NCBI GenBank assembly: GCA_015039365.1 | Contig: WION01000042.1 | Span: 219,073 to 283,072, forward strand | From: Amanita rubescens | Lineage: Eukaryota; Basidiomycota; Agaricomycetes; Agaricales; Amanitaceae | Length of the DNA: 64,000 nucleotides | Direction: 5' to 3' | In this document: piece after piece, positions 53,357 to 64,000 of the stretch | Layout: each line of letters starts with the position of its first letter | How positions within the stretch are numbered: the first letter of the stretch is position 1 | Position numbers and translations under genes: made by a program | The notes under the pieces: generated by a model | What the model was told of the DNA's origin: nothing | The model's input: the letters and a program-made list of their open reading frames with translations, nothing else | Database searches by the model: none

Positions 53357-54215
53357 GGGCAGCTCAATTCTTAGTTCGCGAGTTCGCAGTGCGCGAGTTC
53401 ATCACCAGGTCCGTGATAGCCGAGGGTTTAGTGTGGGAGACGTGATGTAGCACATCACGCACGTCGAATTTCGACGCGCCTCTTGTCTACATGGTGTATG
53501 TAGTTACATTGTATTTGACACAAAATGTATTGTACAATAAATTATAATAAGCATAACGGTGCGGTAGTCGTATTATGGTAGTGTCTGGTAAGCTGGGAGG
53601 GGGATTCATGGTGGTTTGGGGGGGAGGTTGTCGAAAGCGAAGGTGGTGGGAGGAAAATTTTTATCAGTGCGAAACTTCTGTATCGAGACAAAGCGAGAAG
53701 TGTACTTGCCGCACGCAGTCAGAATGTGCGAAGTGGAGCACAGTGTCTGGGCAGCGAGAGTACTGCGTTGGTTGAAGAAGCGCTTTCGGTATTCTCCCGT
53801 TGGCGCGTGGTTTGTCAACACTCATGTTAGGCAGGCCATTGAGGTTGGATTGTTTTCTCGCATTACAAACCGTCGGGTGGTGGGGACATCAATCTTCGAT
53901 GGCCTGGTAGGGAGCACGAGCATTTCGACGTGCGTGGTGTGTGATGTCACACACACACAACCTCCTCCGGTTTGCTGCACCCACCCACTGCTGCCTGTAC
54001 ATGGTTTATTTAGCAGTGATAGATTCATTGTAGAATACATTTTGTGTGGACAGAACATCGAATACAATGTAAATACACTATGTAGACAAGAGGCGCGTCG
54101 AAATTCGACGTGCGTGACGTGTTACATCACGCTTCCCACACTAAACCCTCGGCTATCACGGACCTGGTGATGAACTCGCGCACCGCGAACTCGCGAACTA
54201 AGAATTGAGCTGCCC
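53357..54215. mobile_element. foldback (long-TIR) non-autonomous DNA element, 859 bp
   Basis: Ends are inverted repeats of about 155 bp starting GGGCAGCTCAATTCTTAGTT, with a few mismatches; the inner limits fall near 53515 and 54060. The flanks AACAA and TACAA are possible 5-bp target duplications with one mismatch. A 184-codon ORF inside (53616-54170) runs into the right TIR and has no motif, so I do not call it. The superfamily cannot be assigned. Confidence 0.7.
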
Positions 54216-54336
54216 TACAAACGTATAAAATATGCCAGTTCCATGCCATACTCCAGAGCCGGTCTCCCTTACTGCACATTCCACACAGCGCTTTTTCTCA
54301 TTCATCGCCCTTTCGCACGATTCAAGACCATTCTTC

Positions 54337-55030
54337 ATGGCCTTCTTAAACAAGTCATTCTCATACCATGCCCTGCTTTTCTTCCTGTTTACCACTTTTG
54401 TGGCCGCAGGCCCAGTTACGAAGCTACAAAAAAGGTATCATGACGATCCTCAGGAAATAATGGGCAATGTCTTTCTTCTATCCGATGGCTTTGGTGCTTG
54501 GGTACGACCACCATCTGTCAGTAGTTTTTTAAAAATTCTTTTTCAACTGTTCTTATGCGTATCCGATATACTTCACAGTGGACTCCTCAGGTAATATCGG
54601 AATTTCCTATCCGCACCTGCATTGATACCATAAACTTCGTAGGATAAACTGATAGAAGAAATATATTTTTTAAACGGGTTGAGGGGGGGAGAGGTAGTGT
54701 TAGAAGTTTGTATAACTCGGGCTGATGGCAAAAAGGACTTGTATCAAATAAAGGATAAGATGACAGTCCACCAGGAGCCCGGACCTGAACTCCTTGGCCA
54801 ATGGGTACGAAGATTAAAGGTCAGCAGTTTACCACGATTCAAGGCGTAGACGTCTCTTACATACCGTGGGCTTTGTACAGACGATCGAGTTTTTCGAACT
54901 TCCCAAAGGCCTTTTAGGTGTGAAAACGGTGAAAACGGTGAAAACGGTGAAAACGGTGAATCGGTGCAAACACTGCAAAGCAACAAAAGGGAAAGTGACG
55001 AAAGTCTGCGAATACTTTCGTCTATGTTAA
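54337..55030 (+). CDS. small secreted protein, four exons, unknown function
   Basis: Splicing joins 54337-54501, 54579-54590, 54643-54819 and 54881-55030 (introns 77, 52 and 61 bp with GTACGA, GTAATA and GTCAGC donors) into 167 codons, all in phase 0. The N-terminus is a clear signal peptide (SYHALLFFLFTTFVAAGPV) followed by a Lys-Arg (LQKR) that Kex2 could cut. The mature part includes KLIEEIYFLNGLRGGEVVLE, TRADGKKDLYQIKD and GPELLGQWVRRL. The last exon carries four VKT repeats from GTGAAAACG units, then Cys residues (NRCKHCKATKGK, KVCEYFRLC). Five cysteines follow the signal peptide. No family is recognised; a secreted effector or cell-wall protein is possible. The 12-nt exon makes the gene invisible as one ORF. 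Confidence 0.55.
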
Positions 55031-55433
55031 GCTCGTTGTGGTGGTCTGCCTGCTGGACAGGCGGATTCTTGTAGCATTAACAGTAGTAGTAGTATCATAT
55101 ACTGCGATTGAATCATTCCAGTTTTGAAGAGGTCAGCAAAGATGAGTCGGAGGATAGGGATGATGACGCTTCTTCGACTGACTCTGGCGTTGAAGATTCC
55201 AATAAGGAGCGCAAGAAAGGCTCAGGAGTTGAGAGTGGGAAGAGTAAGAAGAGTAAGAAAAGTGTTCGCGAACAACACAGAGACGGTCAAGGCGTCGGGA
55301 TTAGCTGATGCTAGCCAAAACAAGAAGTAAGTTCACACCAGTCAACGCTCACAGTCAACTCTCACCGTCACCCTGCAGTGCAAGGCGGACGATATACACG
55401 GTGTCGACTCCGATTGGGAAAGGGCTGCCAAGA
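55031..55433 (+). other. possible 5' exons of the unknown gene, copy B only
   Basis: Open frames with SSFEEVSKDESEDRDDDASS and a Lys/Ser-rich run precede a donor-like GTAAGT at 55328 and an acceptor CCCTGCAG at 55379. After it, KADDIHGVDSDWERAAKKRE runs into the duplicated block. This may be the true 5' end of the unknown gene, left behind when copy A was made, but the frames do not join cleanly. Confidence 0.3.
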
Positions 55434-55475
55434 AGCGCGAGGGCAGAGATAAGGCCAAAATAGCAAAACCCAACA

Positions 55476-56774
55476 ATGACCTGCCTGCCCGACGATGAAT
55501 TCGGTGGGCTTGCTGTGGATGACGAGAGCGACATCGAGGCAAAAGCGTTGATCACCAACCCGCCTCTCGTTGTTGGTCTCAAGAAGCCCAAAAAGTTATA
55601 TGTTTTTTGTCTTCTACCCCCTCTACTGACGAGATGCAGGCGAATGTCAAAATTGAACCGAACACCACCGTTGAGCCTGGCAAAAGTACACTCAAGTCTT
55701 TCCGCAACGGAGCAGAGAATTGGCTGCTCGAACACCTTCCCGCTGGTACCAGTGGAAGATACACAAACGATCTCGTTCCCCGCACCCGTAAAGCTATTGG
55801 ATCCACTATGGAAGATCCTTGGGATCCTCTCCCAGCGTCGGAACTCCAAGTCATCGTTAACGAAGTGTTTGGTAAGGGAAAATACGATGTTGAAACGGAC
55901 CCATCTTTTTGGTTTGGTACGTTATTCATGAATCATTTGTCGAATAGCTAACTACTGTTATGTTTTTAGACGAAATCCCGTCCTCACGGCTGGCGAAACG
56001 AGTTTGCGAAAGAGGCGATGGACGCGGTGAACGATCTCATTGATAACTACAAGGAGGATCTCGAATCGAAGGAAGCCTGAGGAGCATGGCGCAACTACCG
56101 AGGAAGAGCCCGAATTAACTACCCAGGAGGAAATTGCCGCGATGATCAATGCGTACTTGAACTATCAAGAGGTTCAACCTGGTAAGAGCGAATACCAGAT
56201 GCATACCTATTTTATGCCGGGTGGTCGGAAGGTGGGTGAGCATCGTGTTACTTTGAATAGCATAACGGACGATTATCAAGGGACTATTCGAGAATCCCTT
56301 AATCCTGAGAACGCTCGGCCTGGCTCACCTCCAAGCGCTCAACGCAATTGGGATCGATGAGTTCACTTCCACGCCGAATCCCATTGGGGCAATGATCTTA
56401 TCAAGCCACCTCCAATCTCACATGAAAGAATTGAATTGTTTTCGCAGGTACAACGCGCCCTGGAATGTTTCAAGGTGGGCGATAAACCAGATAAAAAAGC
56501 GAAACTTCCAGCATTCTCGAGTGCCGTCTACGGTGACAAACGCGTGCGAGACATTAAAACTCACAAATCCATCAAGATCCGCACCGCGACGTGGCTTGTC
56601 GGCACCCTCAAAGACTTTAAGGATGACGAGTGGAATCGAATTTTGTCAAGCGCGCGCACTTATTTGCCCAACGAAAAAAGGAAGTCAAGCTCGAGTTCAA
56701 CGTCGTCGTCGGTACCCACACTCGCCGAGTCCGAGGAGGAAGACGATTCAATCGCAAAATTTGTTATCCCTTGA
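55476..56774 (+). pseudogene. unknown basidiomycete gene, copy B, different frameshifts
   Basis: Same domains as copy A. Here the segment STLKSFRNGAENWLLEHLP to FWFG is in frame, but a 10-bp deletion near 55603 and one extra G near 56073 (GGAAGCCTGAGG against GGAACCTGAGG) break other parts. Copy B keeps nine bases (coding RIE) before LFSQVQ that copy A lacks. The last segment, ending at 56774, is identical in length. Confidence 0.45.
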
Positions 56775-57321
56775 ACTTAACTTGTTTGCCTACATTTCCC
56801 CATCTGCCTACTATTAACTGATTTACGTGCTGTAGAACCTCTCATTGCTCTTTCAAGACTCGTCAATACTGTCATCGCATTATATCCGATGTTTTTGCCT
56901 GTGCTCGTAATCGCTTTCAAGCCTCGTTATCGCCTCGTTCCCGAAGTTGTTACATCAAGTTTTCGCCACATCAGTTCGTTTACAAAGCACGCATACACTC
57001 GCTATCAACTACTCCCCGGCATCACTAGCACATTTCCATCCTGCATGTTACTCGTATCATCACCATATTGCTTGGTAGCTATTCCATACTATTTCTATTT
57101 GCATTAGTGTCATGTTTCACGTTATTGCACGAAATAAATGTTGTCATGGTTATGTTCTATTTTTAAATGGTGTGAGCACGAAAGCAACCAGAACAACCTC
57201 TCGAGATGGCAGGAAAGCTATCTCACACGTAGACTACATTCTACGTACCGCCTCGTGAGTCGTGCCTCGGCTCTCCTAGAATTACCATCAACTTCGCTAT
57301 CGGATGAGCGAGTTGCAGACC

Positions 57322-58642
57322 TCAATGAGTAGAGACTTTAGAGCTCCATGCTGCGATGGCCCGATTGCGCTCTTCATCCTCCAAACGCTGTCGCTCTCTA
57401 GCCTCAGCGAGCTCAATGAGATAAGAGGGGTAAGGTGGGTTTGCGATGTTTCTTTCATCGTCAAAGTCAAAGTCACTCTCTTCGTCTTCTTCTTCCTCTC
57501 TCGTACGGAATGGCAAGGAGAAATGCCGTATATTCTCGAATTCTCGATAATTAGGGGTAGCGAATCGTGTGAGGACACATTGGAGGTAATTCCAGTTGAA
57601 AATGCCAATTGGAGGGTTATTAGTGGGGAGGGTGATCAGGTGACCATGTAAAGGTGCGCCATTGCCAAGGGCTAATGGAAAGCCGAACAAATTCAGAGGT
57701 TCACCCTCGGAAAAATCATGGACAACATATTGGTCCTGTCATCTAGATATTAATGTGATGAAGATCAAATGAAGGGGGACTTACAGGTCCAGAATGCCAA
57801 AATCCTAACTCGTAAAAGTCCACCATCGAGTCCAATTGCTTGGCGAGGAGGACTCCAAGCCTAGGATCAAATCTGGTCACACCGGCAGCATCCAAACCAG
57901 TGAAGCGTTGGACCACAGATCTGATAGCAACATCACCAAGGCGCTTTGGAATCAAATGAGATGCGGTGACCGCTCGAAAGCGTGGATGTCCCGTAATAAT
58001 GCACCGAGTGTCACGCGCACGTATCGCGTCGCGAAATGCATCAGCATGTGGTTGCGAAGTGTTTGTTGTGACGGAGTGCGATTGACGAGCACTCATTTTG
58101 GAGAGTGTGATAGGTGCATTATTGTTTGGGCGAAATTCATATATCGTCGGCCTCAACGGCTCCCCTTGCTGCACCTGCCTCCACTGCGCTGGAACCATAT
58201 CCATATTTATCCACAATTGGACTGTATCCTCCGTGATATCCCCCGTGAATGTAAACAAATGGCTGTTTCCGAGCGGCTCAAACATGAGCCTTGCCACCCG
58301 AATAAGCCAATCGACCCTTTCGCCTGCGAACGGACGCAGATCCTCAATGTCTTGTATGATCACGAACAGATGGCCCCCTATGCCCGGAGGTGGTGGTAAA
58401 GGCTCAGGGTCAGGTTGATCTGCCGTTGGAGCAGGGAGTTGATTCAGAAACTCCCTACTAACTCGGAGGTATAACCGTTGAGGTGCAGGTGCGGGAGGAG
58501 TCGAGGGAGTCGGAGGTTGAGGGTCGGGTTTCTTGGCATGTGAGTGGCTGGGTTTCCTACCTTTGGATGGTTTACCAGATTTTTTAGAGGTAGTAGGTCT
58601 TTGAACTGCAATGCGGGATGAACGCCTCAGAGGTTCGGACAT
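57322..58642 (-). CDS. HNH-nuclease-like protein, copy B
   Basis: Exons 58642-57785 and 57735-57322; 423 residues. Identical in protein sequence to copy A except GLDAAGV for GLDASGV and LLAKQLDS for LLVKHMDS, both in the HNH region. The gene again faces a Crinkler fragment head to head. The intact frame in both copies, while neighbouring genes decay, suggests it is still under selection or was recently homogenised. Confidence 0.75.
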
Positions 58643-58659
58643 ACTGCCAGGATGTATTC

Positions 58660-59610
58660 GAGAGGAGTCACGGGGGTCACACGGTCACAAATCTTGACAG
58701 GCTTATCGAAGACGAATATAGCGTCTTTCGAATTAACGCGGGGCTCGATGACGTGGTTGATGACTTGAAGATACAAAGCAAGGCAACACTCGGTACCTTA
58801 AAGGATGTTGATCCTTACACTCTAGAATTGTTGGACGGACATCTCGACTCAATCCAACCCGAGGACAAACTTAAAAAGTTCAGGGTGAATCTGCCCATCG
58901 CCCAATTCTTCTCATTCACGATCTCGGCAAGCATACACATCAGGAACGAATCAAAGAGTTGTTTGAGCGCGGTATAAATGATTCATGTGATACAGCGTTC
59001 GTGGTGCTGGGATAATTGTGAAAATGATTAATTCTGATCTTGCTCTTTCTAGCCATCTATTTAGCGTCTCTGGCTCGGGTAAAACACGGCTTTCGCTTGA
59101 TGGTCTTTGCTCTCATTGGGGCCTTTATATTTCGTGCAGGAGTATGATAGGAATGGCATCTGGATCCAATGACTTCACGGAAGCGACTGAAGTGTTGCAA
59201 TCTATGAGTACTTGGCCCTTGCCAGTAACGGTCCTGTTGTTCACCGCGCCTTTGAAATGTTATTTTGTGCGCGTGTCTTTACCCTGAAGCAACTTGTGCA
59301 ACGCCTTCCTGTTAACACGGATGTCACGGTGGCTCGACGGCGATGGGTCTTTGCTCAAGTTTTGCCTCCCCATTTAGAGCATGACGATAAAGACCTCTTT
59401 GTCAAAGTACTTCGGAGCATTCGGCGTGCTACGACTGATATTATGCGTGATATCACTCGCTCTTCATTGAGGAACGTCAAGAAATATCTGTTTTCTATGG
59501 AAAGTGATACGTACACGTCTATTTGTCGTGGTCGACGAGGCACAGGTGGCTGCCGAGTATCTAAACTTCTTTCGCTCTGCGTCGAGGACCGAACGGCGTC
59601 GTTCTAATGT
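58660..59610 (+). pseudogene. Crinkler (CRN) gene remnant, copy B
   Basis: Same internally deleted structure as copy A: partial ubiquitin-like header, P-loop SVSGSGKTRLSL and a Walker B-like segment ending at GGCR/VSKLL. It carries its own indels, such as ACCCTGAAGC near 59281 and TACGTACACG near 59510. Not functional as read. Confidence 0.7.
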
Positions 59611-59837
59611 AATTACGTATACTCCTTTGCCCGACTGTCTCTTGTTGGCTTGTTGATTTGACCGATGTGTCACTCCAACGGGATGTTAGAGTCTAGAGAT
59701 GACTCGCTCACTTTCTTACAATGCCAGGAGATTGAACATGGTAACCATGTTTGAGATAATGAAGTAGTACATCCCTGGTACGTATTTCTACACTCCCTGC
59801 ATCTCCCAGCGCCAACCGTAGTATGGTATGGATAGCA

Positions 59838-60695
59838 TTACAATACCGTGCAGTGGCGTGTCTGACCTCCGACTGTGATGCACCTGATAAGGACATTGGC
59901 AAAATCATGGCAGTTGTTCGTGAGAATATGGTAGCTGCGGGCGCTCATCTGAGTGATCAACTGTTCAGCTTCATGGAGGGGATTATTTAGTAGAGCCTTC
60001 TCATTATTTACAAGTGCGAACTCACCTGCAGCATGAATTTGCTCGTCAGTCCACGTAGTCATACCCTGGGGTTGAAGCGCATGCCAACCGGCAGCCATGG
60101 GTGTGTTGCCAACCCTCAACCTAATTCCTTGCCCTTGGACACTCTGACTGGTGCTGGCCTCATTTTGAACTTCGCGGTTGAAGACTAACTCGTAATAATG
60201 GTCGCCAACCACGACTGCCCAGTGTCCGAACATTCCGGGGGAATCCACAGCCCTGTTGCGCCCACTAGTACTACTCCCGGAAAATGAACGAGAAGTAAGA
60301 TAAACTGGGCGGGCAGGACTAGGACCGCTAGGTTTAGTAACTGATCATTTGAATAAACACCGAGAAACCTACGCCTCATTCTCAGTCCCCGGATGTTCAT
60401 GTGTCGTTGAAGAGTGTGGTTGCACTGAAGAATGTTGATGCTGAGGTGGCACTGCTGGTACATGATGTTCCTTTCAAAAATAGACATTAAGCATGTCGTG
60501 ATTTTCAGAGAGAGAACTACTGACATCGGCACGTGGTTGAAGAAGTTGCCCTCGTTCAGCTAGAGGTTCAAATAACGGTGCTGGACTGCGTTGATCAATA
60601 TCGAGGAACGTTCCGGGGGTTCCATAAGGTGCTGCATAAGTTGACAAGCTGGAGACCAGAGCGAGGAAAACAGAGACGAAGACTGAAAGATGCAT
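59838..60695 (-). CDS. secreted protein with H...NC motif (papain-fold-like), copy B, intact
   Basis: Exons 60695-60525, 60470-60373, 60318-60026 and 59968-59838 (introns 54, 54 and 57 bp) give 230 residues in frame. Signal peptide MHLSVFVSVFLALVSSLSTYA; a His/Gln/Pro-rich linker in exon 2; then GMFGHWAVVVGDHYYELVF and, near the C-terminus, YHILTNNCHDFANVLIRCI. The His-x-x-x...Asn-Cys pairing resembles permuted papain-fold proteins (LRAT/NlpC-P60-like), where His and Cys are catalytic. The third intron lies in an open stretch and may be retained. Likely exported; the substrate is unknown. Confidence 0.65.
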
Positions 60696-61790
60696 TATGT
60701 TAGAATTAGTTTGTGTGGGGATACGGGACCAGCCCTGTCTATTGTGGATACAATGTCAGAGTGGAGGACTCATGATAGGAGACGGGGGTTTCTTACATGA
60801 GGATAGATGTTAGGATGCACGGCACAGCGAGATAGTGAGGAACCACATCTACTTTTATAGCTGGGGTGACTGATAGGGATCACGAACCTTTTGGTATAGC
60901 TCTCCTTGCCAAGCGCTCTGAGAATAGATTTATATATACACCGCAAAGCTGTTCTCGTGCTATGGTGTATTGCAAATATAACAACTTGAAGTAAATTGGA
61001 CATTACGTGTGAAGCGTTCAGGAAGAATTTTGTCCGATCAGCGACAAGGATCTAATCATCTGGGGGGCATCGTTCATTACCGCGTTACCCTACGGCCAAA
61101 GGGCGCCATATACAAAGCACGAGCTGACGCTACAGTGCTGGCATGACTGACAGCGTACACATAAAATTGCATCAAGGGCACAGACTTTGAGACTTGCAAT
61201 ATACTTTGGAGTTTCCAAGTCAAGTTTGACATTTGGCGGGTGGCAATGCGGAATAGCTGATTAATGATATTGGCAACGTCTGCCAAGCCACCAATCTCCG
61301 ACACTCTCATCGACTACAGATACGTCTCTTGATTGCACTCAATGAAGGACAAAGTACGCACATTGGTAATTAAAATGCTGGAAAGTTACCCTGCCCAGGT
61401 ATGCCTTTCGCGACCTCCGAGTTGGCCAGTACCACCACTTCGAACGTATGACCGACAGACCAGGTGTGGCGTTAGACAGGATTGATGATGGCGAGTTCTC
61501 ACGCGTCCACGAATGTTATTGGACTTGCCTTTTTTTGCCGTGCTTCTCGCCTTTAATTTCTCAGGATGCTTAGCCAAATCGGCTTGGCCCCTAACGCGCC
61601 TGCAAGCCATCTGACGCAGAAATGTGACACATGCCAGAAGACTAAGCCTCTGAATGCAGCCGAGTTCACACAGACGCGCCTGGATATGCAAAGACGTGCC
61701 AGGACTGTTCCCAAAGGCTCGCTGACGGGTATGCAAGTGCAACTGGGGTACTATTCCTTTCGCTACTACCATGGAACAGGGCCAGCTAGA
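60696..61790. other. intergenic region with a short Cys-containing ORF
   Basis: Nothing recognisable except 61566-61859 (+), 97 codons starting MLSQIGLAPNAPASH with KCDTCQKTKPLNAAEF. One CxxC pair alone is weak evidence of a zinc site, and the 3' end overlaps the monooxygenase gene on the other strand. In copy A the Harbinger element sits in this ORF. Confidence 0.3.
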
Positions 61791-63378
61791 TTAATGCACA
61801 GACACCGGGTGGCTCGCCAGGTAGTCTTCAACGACTTTCTCCGAGTTATATTCGAATAGATGATCATTGATGGATTCGGGCAGAAGACCTGATACGCATT
61901 CTTAGCGCCTCGAATCTGGATCATGGAAACGATTAACTTACACAAGAGACGAACAGTCAGGTCTCTAAACCATCTACCGATAATGCTCATCTCCCTTTTG
62001 CTGTCGCCTCTACGTTTTGCCAGGTCCAGAATTTTACTGACACGAGGTTTGCGTATGTCATTGTATGCTTTAGCTGCATCTCGGAGGACGCTTTCAGGCA
62101 CCTCTGTAATGGTCTTGGACTCGCGGGAGAGTAACTTTGCCAGCAACAACGAATAGATGATCGCGTCCTCCGCTGCGCATGAAACACCTTGACCAGCATC
62201 TGGGGGCATGGCATGAGCAGCGTCGCCTAGAAGAACGATTCTGCCCGACTGCGTAGGTGTGACGTATGATTCCAGAAGCCTAGGAACAATGTATCTCGGG
62301 AGCAGGAGTACGGGAGTATGATGGCACACCAACGTATCGGCCACTTCCTCGGAAACGCACCCAAGCTCGATAATGCTCTTGAACACACCATTGGATTCGC
62401 CCTTGCCTCCGTCTCTAGGAGATTTCCAAGAACCATGCAGCTCAAGCAGTTTTTGCTTCACGCTGTCAGCATCTGCGATAGTTTTTGCTCGAGCGGACGA
62501 GAACGAGGGTTCAGGTGCTTCATAGGTGCCCCACCATTGTATAAATGGGCCGTGTTTGATATGCTCGTTTGGAACGGAGCGAGGCGTGCAGAGGGTGTAG
62601 CCGAAGAAGCTTTTGCTACCAAAGGTCATGACTACACCTTCCTCATTCTTGCCTTCTTGCATCAAGCTCTCCTTCAACGTCGATGGGAGTAGCGCAACTG
62701 GAATAAAGCCTCCAACACCCGTTAATCCACTGGATTGAAATCATATATTCGCGCCGATATAAGCTAGATAGTAGAGGCTTACTCATATTGGGCGGGGTAT
62801 TTCCCTTGGAACAGCGAGTCTCTCACTCGACTTCTAATACCATCTGCGCCAATAACGAGGTCAACAACTTCCTTCGCGCCATCCGCATATTCCACCTCCA
62901 CACCCTCGACGTCGAGTTCTTTGACAGCCACTACCTTCCGACCCCATTCGATGCAAGCGTCTCCTCTCCCAAGCTCCTGGAACGCTTGCATCAAGGCTTC
63001 AAACACCACACCACGTGGGACCATCGCCGTCCTGAGGCCGTTATAGCATTTCTTTCTTCCGCCACCCATAATGCCAAGGGTTTTCCCGGACGAAGATCTC
63101 AAGACGAGCCTATCAGAGCAGAATGATCGATCCGTGATGTATTGCGCTGCTTTCGGGGAAAAAGAATGGATTGCGCGGAGGCCATTTGGCGCTAGACCGA
63201 GCCCTGAGCCTACGATAGTCGATGCGGATGCTGATGGAGATGCTTCAGATCCTGAGAGGGAGGCATGGGATTCCACGATTCGGACAGAGAGTGAAGGGAC
63301 CAGAGGGAGGAAATGTTTGTATAGCGCGATGTAAGTAGACAATCCGCTTATTCCGGCACCGACGATGAGAATTTTCAT
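61791..63378 (-). CDS. FAD-dependent monooxygenase, copy B
   Basis: Exons 63378-62783, 62729-61942 and 61888-61791 have the same lengths as in copy A (596, 788 and 98 nt), giving 493 residues. Motifs: LIVGAGISGLS, IGADGIRSRVRDSL, GRIVLLGDAAHAMPPDAGQG. The ATG at 63378 was chosen because it matches the copy A start; an upstream in-frame ATG at 63423 lies at the edge of the duplicated block. Both copies keep full frames and splice sites despite protein divergence of about 4-5 percent, so purifying selection is plausible. Confidence 0.85.
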
Positions 63379-63563
63379 CCTGGATGTTTGCTGGGCCAGT
63401 GAAGAGGCTACTATCCCCTCCAACGGTTTCGGCAGGTCCGAAGGCTAGTCGACAGCCTTTTTCAATTCATGGCCTCATGCTGCACAGCTGCGTGAGTCAT
63501 AAAAAGCACGGTGCCGGGCGGGTAAGCAAGCGGTGTTGATAAGATAGGCCCTAGATACATAAG

Positions 63564-64000
63564 ATGGGAGGCAGACCTACATACCGTGGACTGGCGGGGC
63601 AGAATCCAGAAACCAATATTGACGGTTATATTGAAGGTATGTCACGTGGTGAGGGAACAACGTTACTTTATACTAATTATAGTGGCATGATGACAGTACG
63701 CCCACTGGCAAAGTCAAGTTACGGCTGTGTTTCAGCAATGTAACCAAGCTTGCGTTATCGATCCCCCTTGATCAATGCGACACCTTTGCTGTTAATTCTC
63801 TCAAATGGCTGCGATTTCTAGGGTTTACCATCTACGGACGAGAAGACCACCTCTCCAGATCGAAAGCTGGCCCAGAGATCGACGATTATACAGCAGATAT
63901 AGGAGCCCGTAAATACTATTTTGTGTCAGAGGGTAAGGTGGATTGGCGTACGATAAAGCCGCGCTAACGTTGTAACCTTTTCAGGTGAACCTCGCCTTTT
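63564..64000 (+). CDS. 5' part of an unrecognised spliced gene running off the window
   Basis: The open segment to 63932 encodes KVKLRLCFSNVTKLALSIPL, NSLKWLRFLGFTIYG and DDYTADIGARKYYFVSEG, then a 52-bp intron (63933-63984) and an exon continuing beyond 64000. An ATG at 63564 (MGGRPTYRGLAGQ) may join it through GTATGT at 63637 and an AG near 63713; a shorter intron ending at 63682 fits another frame. No domain is recognised. Partial at the 3' end. Confidence 0.4.

Larger units (their letters stand above)
55434..63413. repeat. segmental duplication copy B, uninterrupted
   Basis: About 8 kb, direct orientation, collinear with 25541-31538 plus 43366-45368. Divergence is uneven: the HNH gene differs at about seven bases in 1.3 kb, while the monooxygenase protein differs at about 4-5 percent of residues. 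Confidence 0.9.

Noticed and set aside
53616..54170. 184-codon ORF inside the foldback element
   Set aside because: It reads into the right TIR, has no motif and no splice structure, and TIR sequence on the other side gives similar chance ORFs.

Overview
The window looks like accessory, transposon-rich DNA from a mushroom-forming basidiomycete (Agaricomycetes). The evidence is spliceosomal introns of about 45-60 bp with GTRNGT...YAG ends, a KDZ transposase with a CxC2-type cysteine cluster, Crinkler-type effector genes, a chromodomain Ty3 element and a tyrosine-recombinase retroelement. Few ordinary host genes are present. The species cannot be named from this sequence.

Layout. 1-4.3 kb: an apparently intact ten-exon KDZ transposase gene behind a 161-bp tandem duplication. 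5.7-11.7 kb: a sequence crowded with short inverted repeats, holding a 955-codon low-complexity ORF and ending in a 320-bp LTR (TGTAACG...CGTTACA); no pol is visible. 12-24.6 kb: a tyrosine-recombinase (Ngaro/PAT-like) retroelement (gag remnant, RT-RNase H, recombinase, then B1-A2-B2 repeats). Its recombinase ORF is split by an 8.1-kb Ty1/copia element with 407-bp LTRs and the 5-bp target duplication CACTC. 24.6-25.3 kb: a decayed hAT transposase tail.

25.5-45.4 kb is copy A of an 8-kb segmental duplication; copy B (55.4-63.4 kb) lies in the same orientation about 10 kb further on. Each copy holds an unknown gene, an HNH-nuclease-like gene, a deleted Crinkler fragment, a secreted protein with an H...NC motif, and an FAD monooxygenase. 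Copy A alone carries an 11.8-kb PIF/Harbinger insertion (45-bp TIRs). Its transposase exon is in turn split by an 8.1-kb chromovirus (453-bp LTRs, target duplication CTATT). The order is therefore duplication, then Harbinger, then chromovirus. Between the copies lie a fuller but frameshifted Crinkler gene, a TGATGCATCA-rich minisatellite, an 859-bp foldback element, and a four-exon gene for a small secreted protein that shows up only when splicing is considered.

The strongest unexplained signal concerns how the two young LTR elements express gag. In both, gag is preceded by a long open frame with no ATG in any frame: about 950 nt in the chromovirus (222 codons fused in frame to gag) and about 680 nt in the copia element (a separate 180-codon ORF ending in a hydrophobic segment, its stop one base before the gag ATG). 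Each holds a near-cognate codon (ACG or CTG) with A at -3 and G at +4. This resembles retroviral glyco-Gag and suggests non-AUG initiation. The chromovirus also shows a Tf1-like self-priming arrangement and a 583-codon third ORF in the env position.
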